Under the pieces are notes generated by a model, which was given only the letters and a program-made list of their open reading frames with translations, had not been told where the DNA came from and ran no database searches. Source: Klebsiella ornithinolytica NBRC 105727 = ATCC 31898 (GTDB lineage Bacteria > Pseudomonadota > Gammaproteobacteria > Enterobacterales > Enterobacteriaceae). From it: DNA of 64,000 nucleotides. The stretch is taken from assembly GCF_001598295.1 (NCBI RefSeq), contig NZ_BCYR01000006.1:276692-340691 (forward strand), in the 5' to 3' direction. Position numbers and translations under genes: made by a program. Positions 48,116 to 57,493 of the stretch are shown piece by piece. Numbering within the stretch: the stretch's first letter is position 1; the number at the start of each line of letters is the position of its first letter.

Positions 48116-49063
48116 GTGAGCGCAAAACAAGAATTAACCGGACGAATATTCAATATTCAGAAATATTCGATCTACGACGGCGATGGCATTCGCACGCTGG
48201 TTTTTTTCAAAGGCTGCAATATACGCTGCCCATGGTGCGCTAACCCGGAGGGGCTGAATAGCCAGTTCCAGGTCATGTTCTCGCACGACAAATGCATTAA
48301 CTGCGGCGACTGCGTCAATGTCTGCCCGGCCGGCATTCACTATCGGGCAGAAGAAAACGGCGAGATGAAGCATTTTGTCGACCGTAATAAAGACTGTATT
48401 GGCTGCCGCAAATGCGAAGAGATTTGTACCCAGAACGCGCTGGATATTATGGGTAAAGACGTCACCGTCAGCGAGCTGATGGACATCATCATGCAAGATT
48501 ATGACTTCTACATTGCTTCCGGCGGCGGCGTGACCATCGGCGGCGGTGAAATGAGCCTGCAAACCGATTTTGCCGTGGCGCTGTTCAGCGAATGCAAAAA
48601 GATGATGCTCAATACCGCCATCGAAACCCAGGGCACGACCCCGCTGGCCAATTATCAAAAGCTGGCGCCGGTGACCGACACCTTCTTATTCGATATTAAG
48701 CAAATAAACAGCGAACACCATAAAGCGTTATTTGGCATCGGCAATGAAGGTATTCGCCGCAATCTGGAATGGCTGGTGGACTCCGGCGCTAACGTGATTA
48801 TTCGCATGCCGCTGGTTCGCGGATATAACGACTCATTTGATGCCATTACCGGGGCTATTGATTACGTGCAGAAACTGGCGAAGCGCGGAAATATCCGCCG
48901 CATCGACATGCTGCCGTACCACCAGCTGGGCCGCAAAAAATACGAGCGCCTGGATATGCCCTACCCCATTACCCAGGACCCGTCTTATTCGTCCGAAGAG
49001 CTGAACCAGCTGGAGACGTTCTTCACGCAGTTTGATTTTGATATTCGCTTAGTCCGCCATTAA
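48116..49063 (+). CDS. cutD: CutD, radical SAM activase of CutC
   Basis: A 315-residue glycyl-radical-enzyme activase. The radical SAM CxxxCxxC motif is in FFKGCNIRCPWCANPEG, followed by two ferredoxin-type clusters (CINCGDCVNVCPAG and CIGCRKCEEIC). It installs the glycyl radical on CutC. It uses a GTG start with CTGGAGG upstream; the upstream TTG frame is unlikely. It follows cutC by 54 bases. Confidence 0.95.
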   Translation: MSAKQELTGRIFNIQKYSIYDGDGIRTLVFFKGCNIRCPWCANPEGLNSQFQVMFSHDKCINCGDCVNVCPAGIHYRAEENGEMKHFVDRNKDCIGCRKCEEICTQNALDIMGKDVTVSELMDIIMQDYDFYIASGGGVTIGGGEMSLQTDFAVALFSECKKMMLNTAIETQGTTPLANYQKLAPVTDTFLFDIKQINSEHHKALFGIGNEGIRRNLEWLVDSGANVIIRMPLVRGYNDSFDAITGAIDYVQKLAKRGNIRRIDMLPYHQLGRKKYERLDMPYPITQDPSYSSEELNQLETFFTQFDFDIRLVRH

Positions 49064-49075
49064 CAGGAGCCGACA

Positions 49076-49501
49076 ATGAAAAGTTTAGGCGTAATTGAAA
49101 CGCGAGGGCTGGTCACCGCCATTCAGGCCGTAGACGCCGCCTGTAAAGCCGCAGGCGTGACCTGCATTGGCTATCGCAAAATCGGATCGGGGCTGGTCAG
49201 CGTCTGCTTCGAAGGCGAGATCAGCGCCATCCACACCGCCATTGAGCGCGGCGTCGAGGTGGCGGGCGCTGCGCAGCACGTCAAGTCGCTGGTCATCGCC
49301 CGTCCGGAACCCAGCGTGGTGGCGGCGCTGAGTCATCTGAAAGGCCGCCCGGAGGCAAAACCGGTCGCGAACCACGCCGACATGAAAAACGCAGTGCCGG
49401 CTGCGATGGAAAAAGTCGAGCCGCAGACGCCGCCTTCCCCGCCAGCGCCGGGGGAGCCGGAAGATAAAAATGCCGCGATGAAGAAAGGGAAGAAGGCATG
49501 A
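49076..49501 (+). CDS. cmcE: BMC-H shell protein with C-terminal extension
   Basis: A 141-residue protein with a BMC domain in residues 1-90 and a disordered Pro/Lys-rich tail (PQTPPSPPAPGEPEDKNAAMKKGKKA). It is more divergent from the shell triplet than the triplet members are from one another. The tail may face the lumen or mediate cargo contacts, but this is inference. Its stop overlaps the phosphotransacylase start (ATGA). Confidence 0.92.
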   Translation: MKSLGVIETRGLVTAIQAVDAACKAAGVTCIGYRKIGSGLVSVCFEGEISAIHTAIERGVEVAGAAQHVKSLVIARPEPSVVAALSHLKGRPEAKPVANHADMKNAVPAAMEKVEPQTPPSPPAPGEPEDKNAAMKKGKKA

Positions 49502-50118
49502 TCGACACCCTGCTACATGAAAAAATCACCGCCCGACTGACGCGCTCCGCGCCCGATATCCCGGTCGGTATCTCTAACCGTCACGTTCATCTGTCTCAGC
49601 AGGATGTCGAGGCGCTGTTTGGCCAGGGTTATACGCTGACGCCGTTTAAACCCCTACGCCAGCCGGGGCAGTTTGCCGCCCAGGAGTGCGTGACCGTCGT
49701 CGGCCCGAAGGGCTCGCTCGCTCAGGTTCGCGTCCTCGGGCCAACCCGCCCGGTGACTCAACTGGAAATCTCCCGCGCCGACTGCTTTACCCTCGGCATC
49801 AAAGCGCCGGTTCGCGAATCTGGCCAGCTGGAGAACGCGGGTAACGCGCTGCTGATCGGCCCGGCCGGCCACGTCGAACTGCGCTCTCAGGTGATCTGCG
49901 CCTGGCGGCATATCCATATGTCGCCGCAGGATGCGCGGCAGTTGAATGTCGCCAATGGCCAGAAGGTGAGCGTCCGCAGCAACGGCGAACGCCAGCTGAC
50001 CTTCGACGAAGTGGTGGTGCGGGTGCGCGATGACTTCGCGCTGGAGTTTCATATTGATACCGAAGAAGCCAACGCCGCCGGACTGAAAAACGGCGCGCAG
50101 GTCACGCTCATCGCTTAA
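49498..50118 (+). CDS. cutH: PduL-type phosphate propanoyl/acetyltransferase
   Basis: A 206-residue PduL-family enzyme making acetyl phosphate from acetyl-CoA and recycling CoA in the compartment. Two PduL repeats are visible with zinc-binding histidines (GISNRHVHLS and CAWRHIHMSPQDA). The N-terminus MIDTLLHEKITARLTRSA is an amphipathic helix of encapsulation-peptide type. The symbol follows GRM2 usage as I recall it and is less certain than the function. Confidence 0.88.
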   Translation: MIDTLLHEKITARLTRSAPDIPVGISNRHVHLSQQDVEALFGQGYTLTPFKPLRQPGQFAAQECVTVVGPKGSLAQVRVLGPTRPVTQLEISRADCFTLGIKAPVRESGQLENAGNALLIGPAGHVELRSQVICAWRHIHMSPQDARQLNVANGQKVSVRSNGERQLTFDEVVVRVRDDFALEFHIDTEEANAAGLKNGAQVTLIA

Positions 50119-50130
50119 CGGAGGCCAGCC

Positions 50131-50823
50131 ATGACCGACGAACAGATGGAATACCTGGTGGAACGCATTATCCAGCGTCTGCGGCCGCCGGTGCTGGTGA
50201 TGGTTGGTCCGGCCGCGGGCTATCGCCAGGCCATCCGCAGCCGTCTGGCGGGATGCGGACAGCGTCTGCAGCTGGCGCTGGACGAAAGTGTGACGGATGC
50301 CGCGCTGTGGCAGGCGGTCGGTGAAACGCTGCCGTCCAACGCCTGGCAGGAAGCGCTGCCGTCGACAGCCTGGCGGGCCGTAGTGGTGCCGTTTCTCGAC
50401 TATCCGCTGGCGGCCGATCTGGTTAACGGCACCTTGCAAAACCCGCAAGCCAGACGATTGCATGCTGCTCTGCTTACCGGCATGCCGGTAATGGCGCTGC
50501 GCTATCACTGCGATCCGGCCAGCGAGTTAAACCAGCTGCGCGGAGCAGATAGCACGACGCCCTACGCCGGACATATGCAGTCCACGTTGACCCGGCTGAC
50601 GGCATGCGGTGTCACGCTGTGCACCATGAATGAGCTACTGGCGAAGCTGGCAGCAGGAACGGAGGCGCCCGCTCAGGCACCGACCGCCGGCGCGCGGCGT
50701 TATCTCACTGTCACAGACATCGTGAATAATCCGGCGCTGGCCTGTGCCCCCGCAGCGCAGTTAACCGATGCCGCTATCGATTTTTTGAAAAACAGAAAAA
50801 AAGAACCCTACCTTAATAAATAG
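50131..50823 (+). CDS. Unrecognised microcompartment-associated protein
   Basis: A 230-residue soluble protein with no domain I can name. It starts with an amphipathic helix (MEYLVERIIQRLRPP) resembling an encapsulation peptide. It continues with a Rossmann-like stretch (VLVMVGPAAGYRQAIRSRLAGCG) and ends in a Pro/Ala linker and a basic tail. It recalls PduM or a flavoprotein-like accessory, but the similarity is weak. Its position between the phosphotransacylase and the SMR genes ties it to the choline compartment. Confidence 0.7.
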   Translation: MTDEQMEYLVERIIQRLRPPVLVMVGPAAGYRQAIRSRLAGCGQRLQLALDESVTDAALWQAVGETLPSNAWQEALPSTAWRAVVVPFLDYPLAADLVNGTLQNPQARRLHAALLTGMPVMALRYHCDPASELNQLRGADSTTPYAGHMQSTLTRLTACGVTLCTMNELLAKLAAGTEAPAQAPTAGARRYLTVTDIVNNPALACAPAAQLTDAAIDFLKNRKKEPYLNK

Positions 50824-50837
50824 ATCCGGAGTTTATT

Positions 50838-51257
50838 ATGTCTTCAAAAACAAAATGTTGGCTATGGATGCTGTTGGTTATCCTTTCGGAAACCTCGGCC
50901 ACTTCCACCCTGAAAATGTTCGGTAGCAGCGAAGGGACCACCAAAATGCTGCTGCTCGGGCTGCTGGTGCTGCTGTACTGCACCTGCTACTACTCCCTTT
51001 CCCGCGCGGTGAAAGATATTCCCGTTGGCCTGGCGTACGCCACCTGGTCCGGTACCGGGATTCTGGTGGTTTCGACGCTGGGGATGGCATTTTACGGTCA
51101 GCATCCGGACACCGCGGCGATTATCGGCATGGCCGTTATCGCCAGCGGCATCGTTATCATGAATCTGTTTTCCAAAATGGGTAGCGAAGAGAGCGAAGAT
51201 ACGCCAGTTAAACCAGTTGCTTCACCCTCATCCCTGGACAAAAAAGTCGCCAACTAA
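50838..51257 (+). CDS. SMR-family transporter subunit (longer)
   Basis: A 139-residue small multidrug resistance protein with four membrane helices and the conserved acidic residue in LSETSATSTLKMFGSSEG. A ~25-residue Ser/Lys-rich tail follows the last helix, unlike the next gene. It is paired with a second SMR gene 17 bases downstream, so the two probably form an antiparallel heterodimer. Transport of choline, TMA or a related quaternary amine is inferred from context. Confidence 0.85.
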   Translation: MSSKTKCWLWMLLVILSETSATSTLKMFGSSEGTTKMLLLGLLVLLYCTCYYSLSRAVKDIPVGLAYATWSGTGILVVSTLGMAFYGQHPDTAAIIGMAVIASGIVIMNLFSKMGSEESEDTPVKPVASPSSLDKKVAN

Positions 51258-51274
51258 CGAAAAAGGAATCGCAT

Positions 51275-51604
51275 ATGTTTAATCTCGGATTTTTATGGTT
51301 GGCGCTGTCTATCGGCTCCGAAATCACCGGTACCTCGATGATCAAAAAGACCAACGGCTTTAGTAAACTGGCGCCGTCGGTACTGGTGGTCTGCGCCTAC
51401 GGCCTGTGCTACTTCGCCCTCACTCGCGCGATGAGCACCATTCCGGTGGGCGTCGCCTACTCGCTATGGTGCGGCTTTGGCATCGTCGGCGTCACCATCT
51501 GCTCGATGATCCTCTACAAGCAAAAACCGGATCTGCCGGCGATCCTCGCCATGGTGCTGATTATTTCCGGCGGCATCATCATGAACGTCTTCTCCAGCAT
51601 GTAA
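51275..51604 (+). CDS. SMR-family transporter subunit (EmrE-like)
   Basis: A 109-residue SMR protein with four helices and the acidic motif LSIGSEITGTSMIKKTNGFSKL. It is the second subunit of the pair and the last gene of the choline operon. EmrE homologues are known in type II cut loci. It lacks the C-terminal tail of its partner. Confidence 0.87.
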   Translation: MFNLGFLWLALSIGSEITGTSMIKKTNGFSKLAPSVLVVCAYGLCYFALTRAMSTIPVGVAYSLWCGFGIVGVTICSMILYKQKPDLPAILAMVLIISGGIIMNVFSSM

Positions 51605-51612
51605 GTTTCGCC

Positions 51613-51642
51613 TGCGCCTTCATTGAGTTCGATGAGGGCGCA
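51613..51642 (+). terminator. Hairpin after the choline operon
   Basis: TGCGCCTTCAT / ATGAGGGCGCA arms pair over 11 bases with one G-T wobble and an eight-base loop, 9 bases after the last SMR stop. No T-tract follows, so it may be only a weak or Rho-assisted end. Confidence 0.5.
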
Positions 51643-51653
51643 AAAACCGCACT

Positions 51654-51669
51654 CAATAACATGTTATTG
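51654..51669. promoter_or_regulatory. 16-base perfect palindrome between the cut and tna operons
   Basis: CAATAACATGTTATTG is fully self-complementary and lies ~200 bases before tnaC in an AT-rich stretch. It has the form of a dimeric regulator site; the regulator is unknown. Confidence 0.4.
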
Positions 51670-51778
51670 CCGCAATAAAAAAAACAAAAAACCATCGCCT
51701 GCTAATCAAATAATCAATAACGCTAAAAACACGACCAACGTCAAATTTTGCTGCTCCGTTTAGCCATAAATAACTTTT

Positions 51779-51794
51779 TGTGATTTTAATCGTA
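51779..51794 (+). promoter_or_regulatory. CRP-like half-conserved site upstream of tnaC
   Basis: TGTGATTTTAATCGTA has a perfect TGTGA left half and a poor right half, 60 bases before the tnaC start. The tna operon is CRP-dependent in E. coli. Confidence 0.5.
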
Positions 51795-51853
51795 GTTATT
51801 TTCTCATTTTGCCTTATTTTTATCACATCCCTTCACCTACAGAGGACGATGTA

Positions 51854-51949
51854 ATGACGCAAAAATCGATTTATCGCCTCATTGCCCAGGGCGGCCTGGA
51901 CGACTGGTATAATTTGGATCACCGTATCTCCAACGACTTCCCTCGTTAA
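51854..51949 (+). CDS. tnaC: TnaC, tryptophan-sensing leader peptide
   Basis: A 31-residue leader peptide. It carries the TnaC signature WYNLDHRI-N4-P: Trp18, Asp22, Ile25 and Pro30 have exactly the spacing of Trp12, Asp16, Ile19 and Pro24 in E. coli TnaC. One Arg follows Pro30, as extra residues do in Proteus TnaC. AGAGGA precedes the ATG. Free Trp stalls the ribosome at the end of TnaC, blocking Rho and allowing tnaA transcription. The N-terminal half is unrelated to E. coli, as is usual for TnaC orthologues. Confidence 0.93.
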   Translation: MTQKSIYRLIAQGGLDDWYNLDHRISNDFPR

Positions 51950-52073
51950 TTCTCCGCTGCTGTTTACCCTCTAAATAAAATTAATTTAGCACTGCGTTTA
52001 GTCGCTATTTGTTGCGCCTGTTATTTGTCGCCGAATAGCCAAACGCGGCACAGCATTCCCATGGAGAAAATAA
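51950..52073 (+). promoter_or_regulatory. tnaC-tnaA spacer (expected Rho-dependent region)
   Basis: 124 bases between the TnaC stop and tnaA, shorter than the ~220 of E. coli. There is no intrinsic terminator, as expected for Rho-dependent control. I could not define boxA or rut sites with certainty. Confidence 0.6.
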
Positions 52074-53462
<1,389 letters not shown>

Positions 53463-53468
53463 CCCCCC

Positions 53469-53495
53469 GGGCGCTCTCGCAACGGGAGCGCCTTT
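53469..53495 (+). terminator. Hairpin between tnaA and the permease gene
   Basis: GGCGCTC / GAGCGCC arms with a nine-base loop, followed by TTTAATTT. It looks like a partial terminator that would lower permease expression relative to tnaA. A second stem, GGTTGCG / CGCAACC, lies at 53531-53562. Confidence 0.6.
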
Positions 53496-53598
53496 AATTT
53501 CGCATACAGAAAAATAAGCTCAATCGCTCGGGTTGCGTCTCGGTAGCCGTTTTCCCGCAACCTGTTACTTAATATATAGCCACGTGAGGAATAACCTT

Positions 53599-54855
53599 AT
53601 GGCTACATTATCGGTCGCAAAAGCGGTCTCAACAAATACGCCATCGCTTATTGGCGGGGCGATGATTATCGGCGGCACTATTATTGGCGCAGGCATGTTC
53701 TCATTACCAGTGGTCATGTCCGGCGCCTGGTTTTTCTGGTCTCTGCTGGCATTGGTATTTACCTGGTTTTGTATGTTGCATTCGGGGTTAATGATCCTCG
53801 AGGCGAATCTGAATTATCATATTGGCGCCAGCTTCGACACTATTACGAAAGATTTACTGGGCACCGGCTGGAATATTATTAACGGCCTGACCGTGGCCTT
53901 CGTATTATATATTTTAACCTATGCCTATATATCCGCCAGCGGTTCGGTTATTCAGCATACTTTTGCGCAAATGCATCTCGCGGTTCCCGCGCGCTCAGGC
54001 GGCCTGGCGTTCGCGCTGGTCGTCGCCTTTATCGTCTGGCTGAGCACTAAAGCGGTCAGCCGGATGACCACCATCGTACTGGGCGCCAAAATTCTCACCT
54101 TCTTTATGACCTTTGGCGGTCTGATGTGGCACGTGGAGCCCGCGATTCTGTTCAATCGCGCGGAAGCGAATGCGTCGTATCTGCCCTACGTGCTGATGAC
54201 GCTGCCGTTCTGTCTGGCGTCCTTTGGCTATCACGGCAATGTCCCCAGCCTGATGAAGTACTACGGTAAAGACCCGCAGGTCATTCGCCGCTGCCTGCTG
54301 CTCGGCACGCTGATGGCACTGGTGCTGTATATTATCTGGCTGGTCGGTACGATGGGCAATATTCCGCGTCCGGCGTTTATCGATATCGCCGGGAAAGGCG
54401 GCAATATCGACGTGCTGGTGCAGACGCTAAGCGGCCTGCTGAACAGTTCAAGCCTGGATTTACTGCTAACCGTCTTTTCCAACTTCGCCGTCGCCAGTTC
54501 GTTCCTTGGCGTCACGCTTGGCCTGTTTGATTATCTGGCGGATCTGTTTAAGTTCGACGATAGCCGTCAGGGGCGCTTTAAAACCGCGCTGGTCACCTTC
54601 CTGCCGCCCATTGTCGGCGGGCTGCTGTGGCCCAACGGTTTTATCTATGCCATCGGTTTCGCCGGTCTCGCCGCCACCGTCTGGGCCGCTATTGTTCCCG
54701 CCCTGCTGGCGCGCGCCTCGCGCAGACGTTTTGGTAGCCCTGCCTATCGGGTCTGGGGCGGCAATACCATGATTATCCTGATTTTATGTTTCGGTGGCGC
54801 CAACGCGATCATTCATATTTTATCCAGCTTTAACCTGCTGCCGGTGTATCGCTAA
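53599..54855 (+). CDS. Mtr-type tryptophan permease in the tnaB position
   Basis: A 418-residue hydroxy/aromatic amino acid permease with 11 or so membrane helices. It follows recalled E. coli Mtr closely ([44 protein letters not shown] at the end) and is less like TnaB. Mtr is a high-affinity Trp importer, so it would feed TnaA. The frame extends upstream of 53599, but the conserved start is MATLSV after GTGAGGAATAA. Position corresponds to tnaB of E. coli. Confidence 0.88.
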   Translation: MATLSVAKAVSTNTPSLIGGAMIIGGTIIGAGMFSLPVVMSGAWFFWSLLALVFTWFCMLHSGLMILEANLNYHIGASFDTITKDLLGTGWNIINGLTVAFVLYILTYAYISASGSVIQHTFAQMHLAVPARSGGLAFALVVAFIVWLSTKAVSRMTTIVLGAKILTFFMTFGGLMWHVEPAILFNRAEANASYLPYVLMTLPFCLASFGYHGNVPSLMKYYGKDPQVIRRCLLLGTLMALVLYIIWLVGTMGNIPRPAFIDIAGKGGNIDVLVQTLSGLLNSSSLDLLLTVFSNFAVASSFLGVTLGLFDYLADLFKFDDSRQGRFKTALVTFLPPIVGGLLWPNGFIYAIGFAGLAATVWAAIVPALLARASRRRFGSPAYRVWGGNTMIILILCFGGANAIIHILSSFNLLPVYR

Positions 54856-54902
54856 CTAAAAACCGCTTTCACTGCCGCCGCGTTTCGTGGCAGGATAGTC
54901 CG

Positions 54903-54956
54903 ATGAACAGAATCGTCGTCATTGTCCGCCCATATCGTTGGTGGCTGCCTGCATAA
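54903..54956 (+). CDS. trpS2 leader peptide with tandem Trp codons
   Basis: A 17-residue ORF, MNRIVVIVRPYRWWLPA, with AGGA seven bases before the ATG. Two consecutive TGG codons at 54939-54944 lie just before the first attenuator hairpin. Position, size and the Trp pair match the logic of trpL (which has WW in a 14-residue peptide). It lies between the permease and the second TrpRS gene. Not previously known to me; identified by reading the gap. Confidence 0.82.
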   Translation: MNRIVVIVRPYRWWLPA

Positions 54957-55012
54957 CAGGCGGCACGATTCACATATCCATTTTAAAGCCGCCGGAAGGC
55001 GGCTTTATCGTT
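54944..55012 (+). promoter_or_regulatory. Trp-codon transcription attenuator before trpS2
   Basis: Arm 1 (GCTGCCTG, 54944-54951) pairs with arm 2 (CAGGCGGC, 54957-54964). Arm 2 (GGCGGC, 54959-54964) can instead pair with arm 3 (GCCGCC, 54988-54993). Arm 3 (AAAGCCGCC, 54985-54993) pairs with arm 4 (GGCGGCTTT, 54998-55006) as a terminator with a GGAA loop and T-rich tail. A ribosome stalled at the Trp codons would cover arm 1, favour the 2:3 antiterminator and allow trpS2 transcription. Confidence 0.82.
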
Positions 55013-55057
55013 TCTCAGCGACGTCTTTCGGCTTAACAGCATCGTAAGGAGTCTCTG

Positions 55058-56065
55058 ATGAATACCAACCCGACCATTCTTACCGGCGATCGCCCCACCA
55101 GCCAGCTGCATCTCGGCCACTACGTGGGATCGCTCCGCCAGCGCGTACAGCTGCAGCACGATCATCAACAGTTTATCCTGATCGCCGATCTGCAGGGATT
55201 AACCGATAACGGCAGCGACCCGCAGAAAATCAGCAGCAATATCTTTGAAGTGATGGCCGATTATCTGGCGGTAGGTATCGATCCGCACAAAACCACGATT
55301 TGCCTGCAATCAGCGCTGCCTGCCCTGGCGGAACTGAGCGCGCTGTATATGAATATCGTCACCGTCGCCCGCGTCGAGCGTAACCCGACGGTCAAAAGTG
55401 AAATCGCCCAGAAGGGATTCTCCCGTTCACTACCGGTCGGTTTTCTGGCCTATCCCATTAGTCAGGCGGCCGATATCACCGCGTTTAAGGCCGGTCTGGT
55501 ACCGGTTGGCGACGATCAGCTGCCGATGATCGAACAGACCAATGAGATCGTCCACAAAATGAATAGCCTGACCACGACGCCGGTACTGCAGCACTGCCGG
55601 GCGCTGCTCAGCGATGTCAGCCGCCTGCCGGGCATTGACGGCGGCGCCAAGATGTCAAAATCGCTGGGCAATACGCTCACGCTCTCGGCCAGTGAAGAGC
55701 AGATTCATCGTGCGGTCGGCGCCATGTATACCGACCCGACCCATCTGCGGGTCAGCGATCCAGGCCGAATCGAAGGCAATGTTGTCTTTACTTACCTCGA
55801 TGCTTTCCATCCCAATCCTGCCTTTGTCACCGAGATGAAGGCGCATTATCAACGCGGCGGGCTGGGTGACCGACAGTGCAAAAACGCGCTGGAGGAGTGT
55901 CTGCAGACGCTGCTGGCGCCCATTCGCCAACGCCGGGCAACGTATATAGCGGATAAAGGAATGTTGCTGGAGCTGCTGCGTCAGGGGAGCGAGCGGGCGC
56001 ATCGCCTCACGCAGCAAACGTTGCATGAGGTGATGCGCGGATTAGGATTGCCGGTTCTGTTCTGA
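55058..56065 (+). CDS. Second tryptophanyl-tRNA synthetase
   Basis: A 335-residue class I TrpRS. The HIGH-type motif is HLGHY at residues 18-22 and the KMSKS loop is GAKMSKSLGN near 198, so the enzyme should be active. GDRPTSQLHLGHYVGSL is typical of a divergent TrpS group distinct from the housekeeping gene. AAGGAG lies eight bases upstream of the ATG. Placement behind a Trp-codon attenuator in the tna locus suggests an auxiliary synthetase made when Trp-tRNA is scarce. Whether another trpS exists elsewhere cannot be seen; it is normally at the dam locus. Confidence 0.9.
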   Translation: MNTNPTILTGDRPTSQLHLGHYVGSLRQRVQLQHDHQQFILIADLQGLTDNGSDPQKISSNIFEVMADYLAVGIDPHKTTICLQSALPALAELSALYMNIVTVARVERNPTVKSEIAQKGFSRSLPVGFLAYPISQAADITAFKAGLVPVGDDQLPMIEQTNEIVHKMNSLTTTPVLQHCRALLSDVSRLPGIDGGAKMSKSLGNTLTLSASEEQIHRAVGAMYTDPTHLRVSDPGRIEGNVVFTYLDAFHPNPAFVTEMKAHYQRGGLGDRQCKNALEECLQTLLAPIRQRRATYIADKGMLLELLRQGSERAHRLTQQTLHEVMRGLGLPVLF

Positions 56066-56083
56066 GCGCCGGGGGGCGACGCT

Positions 56084-57493
56084 TTAATGCTGCGGGTCCT
56101 GCTCAACCTGGTGCATCTTCACGCAGTCGCGTCCGCTGCGCTTGGCCACGTACAGCGCACTGTCAGCGTCGCGCAGCAGCCGATTATAGTCCGGATGGCC
56201 GGTATGCACGGCGAAGCCGGCGCTGGTGGTAATGGCGATATTCGTCTCGCCGCCGACATTAAACGGGAGCTGGCTGATGCTTTTACGTAAGCGCTCAAGG
56301 AGCGCAAAAGCCTCGGCCGCGCCGGTTTCCACCAGAACCAGCAGAAACTCTTCGCCGCCGTAGCGAAAGATATAATCGCTGGAGCGGATGTTATTGCTGA
56401 GCAGATCGGCAACGTGCTTGATTGCCCGGTCGCCCACCATATGACCCCAGTTATCATTAATCTCTTTAAAATGATCGATATCGACAATCGCCACCGTCAT
56501 CGGCAGTTCATGCTCCATGGCGAGCGTGACCTCATGCTTGAGGACGACCGGCAGATAGCGGCGGTTGAGCAGGCTGGTCAGGGAGTCTTTACCGTTCTGC
56601 ATCTGCGACAGACTGCTGAAGATGACCCCGAGCTGGCTGCTGATTTTCTGGCAAAGGATGTGGATGCTCTGGAGCAAAGTTTGCGTATTTTTATATTCAG
56701 CGCCGCTGTCTGAGGATTTCCAGCCGATGATCAAATTGTCTACCTGCGTAATCAAGTCGGCGATCTCTTCCATCTGCGCGTTCTTGTTAAAATAACGCAC
56801 GCATTTATGACGGAACCACAGGCCAAACTCAGATTCAGATAATAACGTCCCGTTAATATCGTTCTTATTTTCACTGACAATATTAAAAATCGCACTATTT
56901 TCCCAGCCGGAGAGCGAGGCCTGCTGTTTGCCATATTCCATTGGCACATTATCCATCAGGCTATACAGACGATAGGCTTCTTCATTTTTCGTCGCCCGAT
57001 AGTGCGATAAGGTGTAGGCATGGCACATCATCTCGATCGCCATATTAATCGCCATCACCGCGTAGTGGATGGTCGCAAGGCCGGTCTGGTGGTCAATCTT
57101 ATCGTTATCCCGCACATATTCAATCAGCCCGGCCTTAAGCTGGCGTGCGCCGCGCAGTACGGCCTCAGCGGGGATGCCGATGCGCGCATGAATACTGCCG
57201 ATATGATATTGCCTTTCTGCCAGCGCCTGCAGCTGATCTTTCTCGCTGGTCAAAATGTCGTTGACCCACACGGCCAGTGAACGGCTAAGACGTTCCTGAA
57301 CCAGATCGTAAGTCAGGTGGCGGGCGATATCGGGATCCTGAAAAATGAAGTCATAAAAACGAGCGGCCAGAGCTTCAGACTGCTCAGCGGCAATATTTTT
57401 AAGAATCGCCTTCACTTCCGGCTTCAGGCCGTCATACAACGGCAACCACTCCTTAAAAATAACTGAGATATATTTTTTGCTTTCATCGCTCAT
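56084..57493 (-). CDS. Globin-coupled diguanylate cyclase (DgcO/DosC-like)
   Basis: A 469-residue protein with an N-terminal globin sensor (proximal His97 in ERQYHIGSIHARIGIP, the DosC signature). A middle linker of ~130 residues is followed by a C-terminal GGDEF domain with an active GGEEF motif near residue 377. It makes c-di-GMP in response to heme-bound O2 by analogy with E. coli DosC (DgcO). I start at the ATG at 57493; the TTG at 57529 is unlikely. It is convergent with trpS2, 18 bases away. The DosP partner is not in the window. Confidence 0.9.
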   Translation of the reverse strand: MSDESKKYISVIFKEWLPLYDGLKPEVKAILKNIAAEQSEALAARFYDFIFQDPDIARHLTYDLVQERLSRSLAVWVNDILTSEKDQLQALAERQYHIGSIHARIGIPAEAVLRGARQLKAGLIEYVRDNDKIDHQTGLATIHYAVMAINMAIEMMCHAYTLSHYRATKNEEAYRLYSLMDNVPMEYGKQQASLSGWENSAIFNIVSENKNDINGTLLSESEFGLWFRHKCVRYFNKNAQMEEIADLITQVDNLIIGWKSSDSGAEYKNTQTLLQSIHILCQKISSQLGVIFSSLSQMQNGKDSLTSLLNRRYLPVVLKHEVTLAMEHELPMTVAIVDIDHFKEINDNWGHMVGDRAIKHVADLLSNNIRSSDYIFRYGGEEFLLVLVETGAAEAFALLERLRKSISQLPFNVGGETNIAITTSAGFAVHTGHPDYNRLLRDADSALYVAKRSGRDCVKMHQVEQDPQH

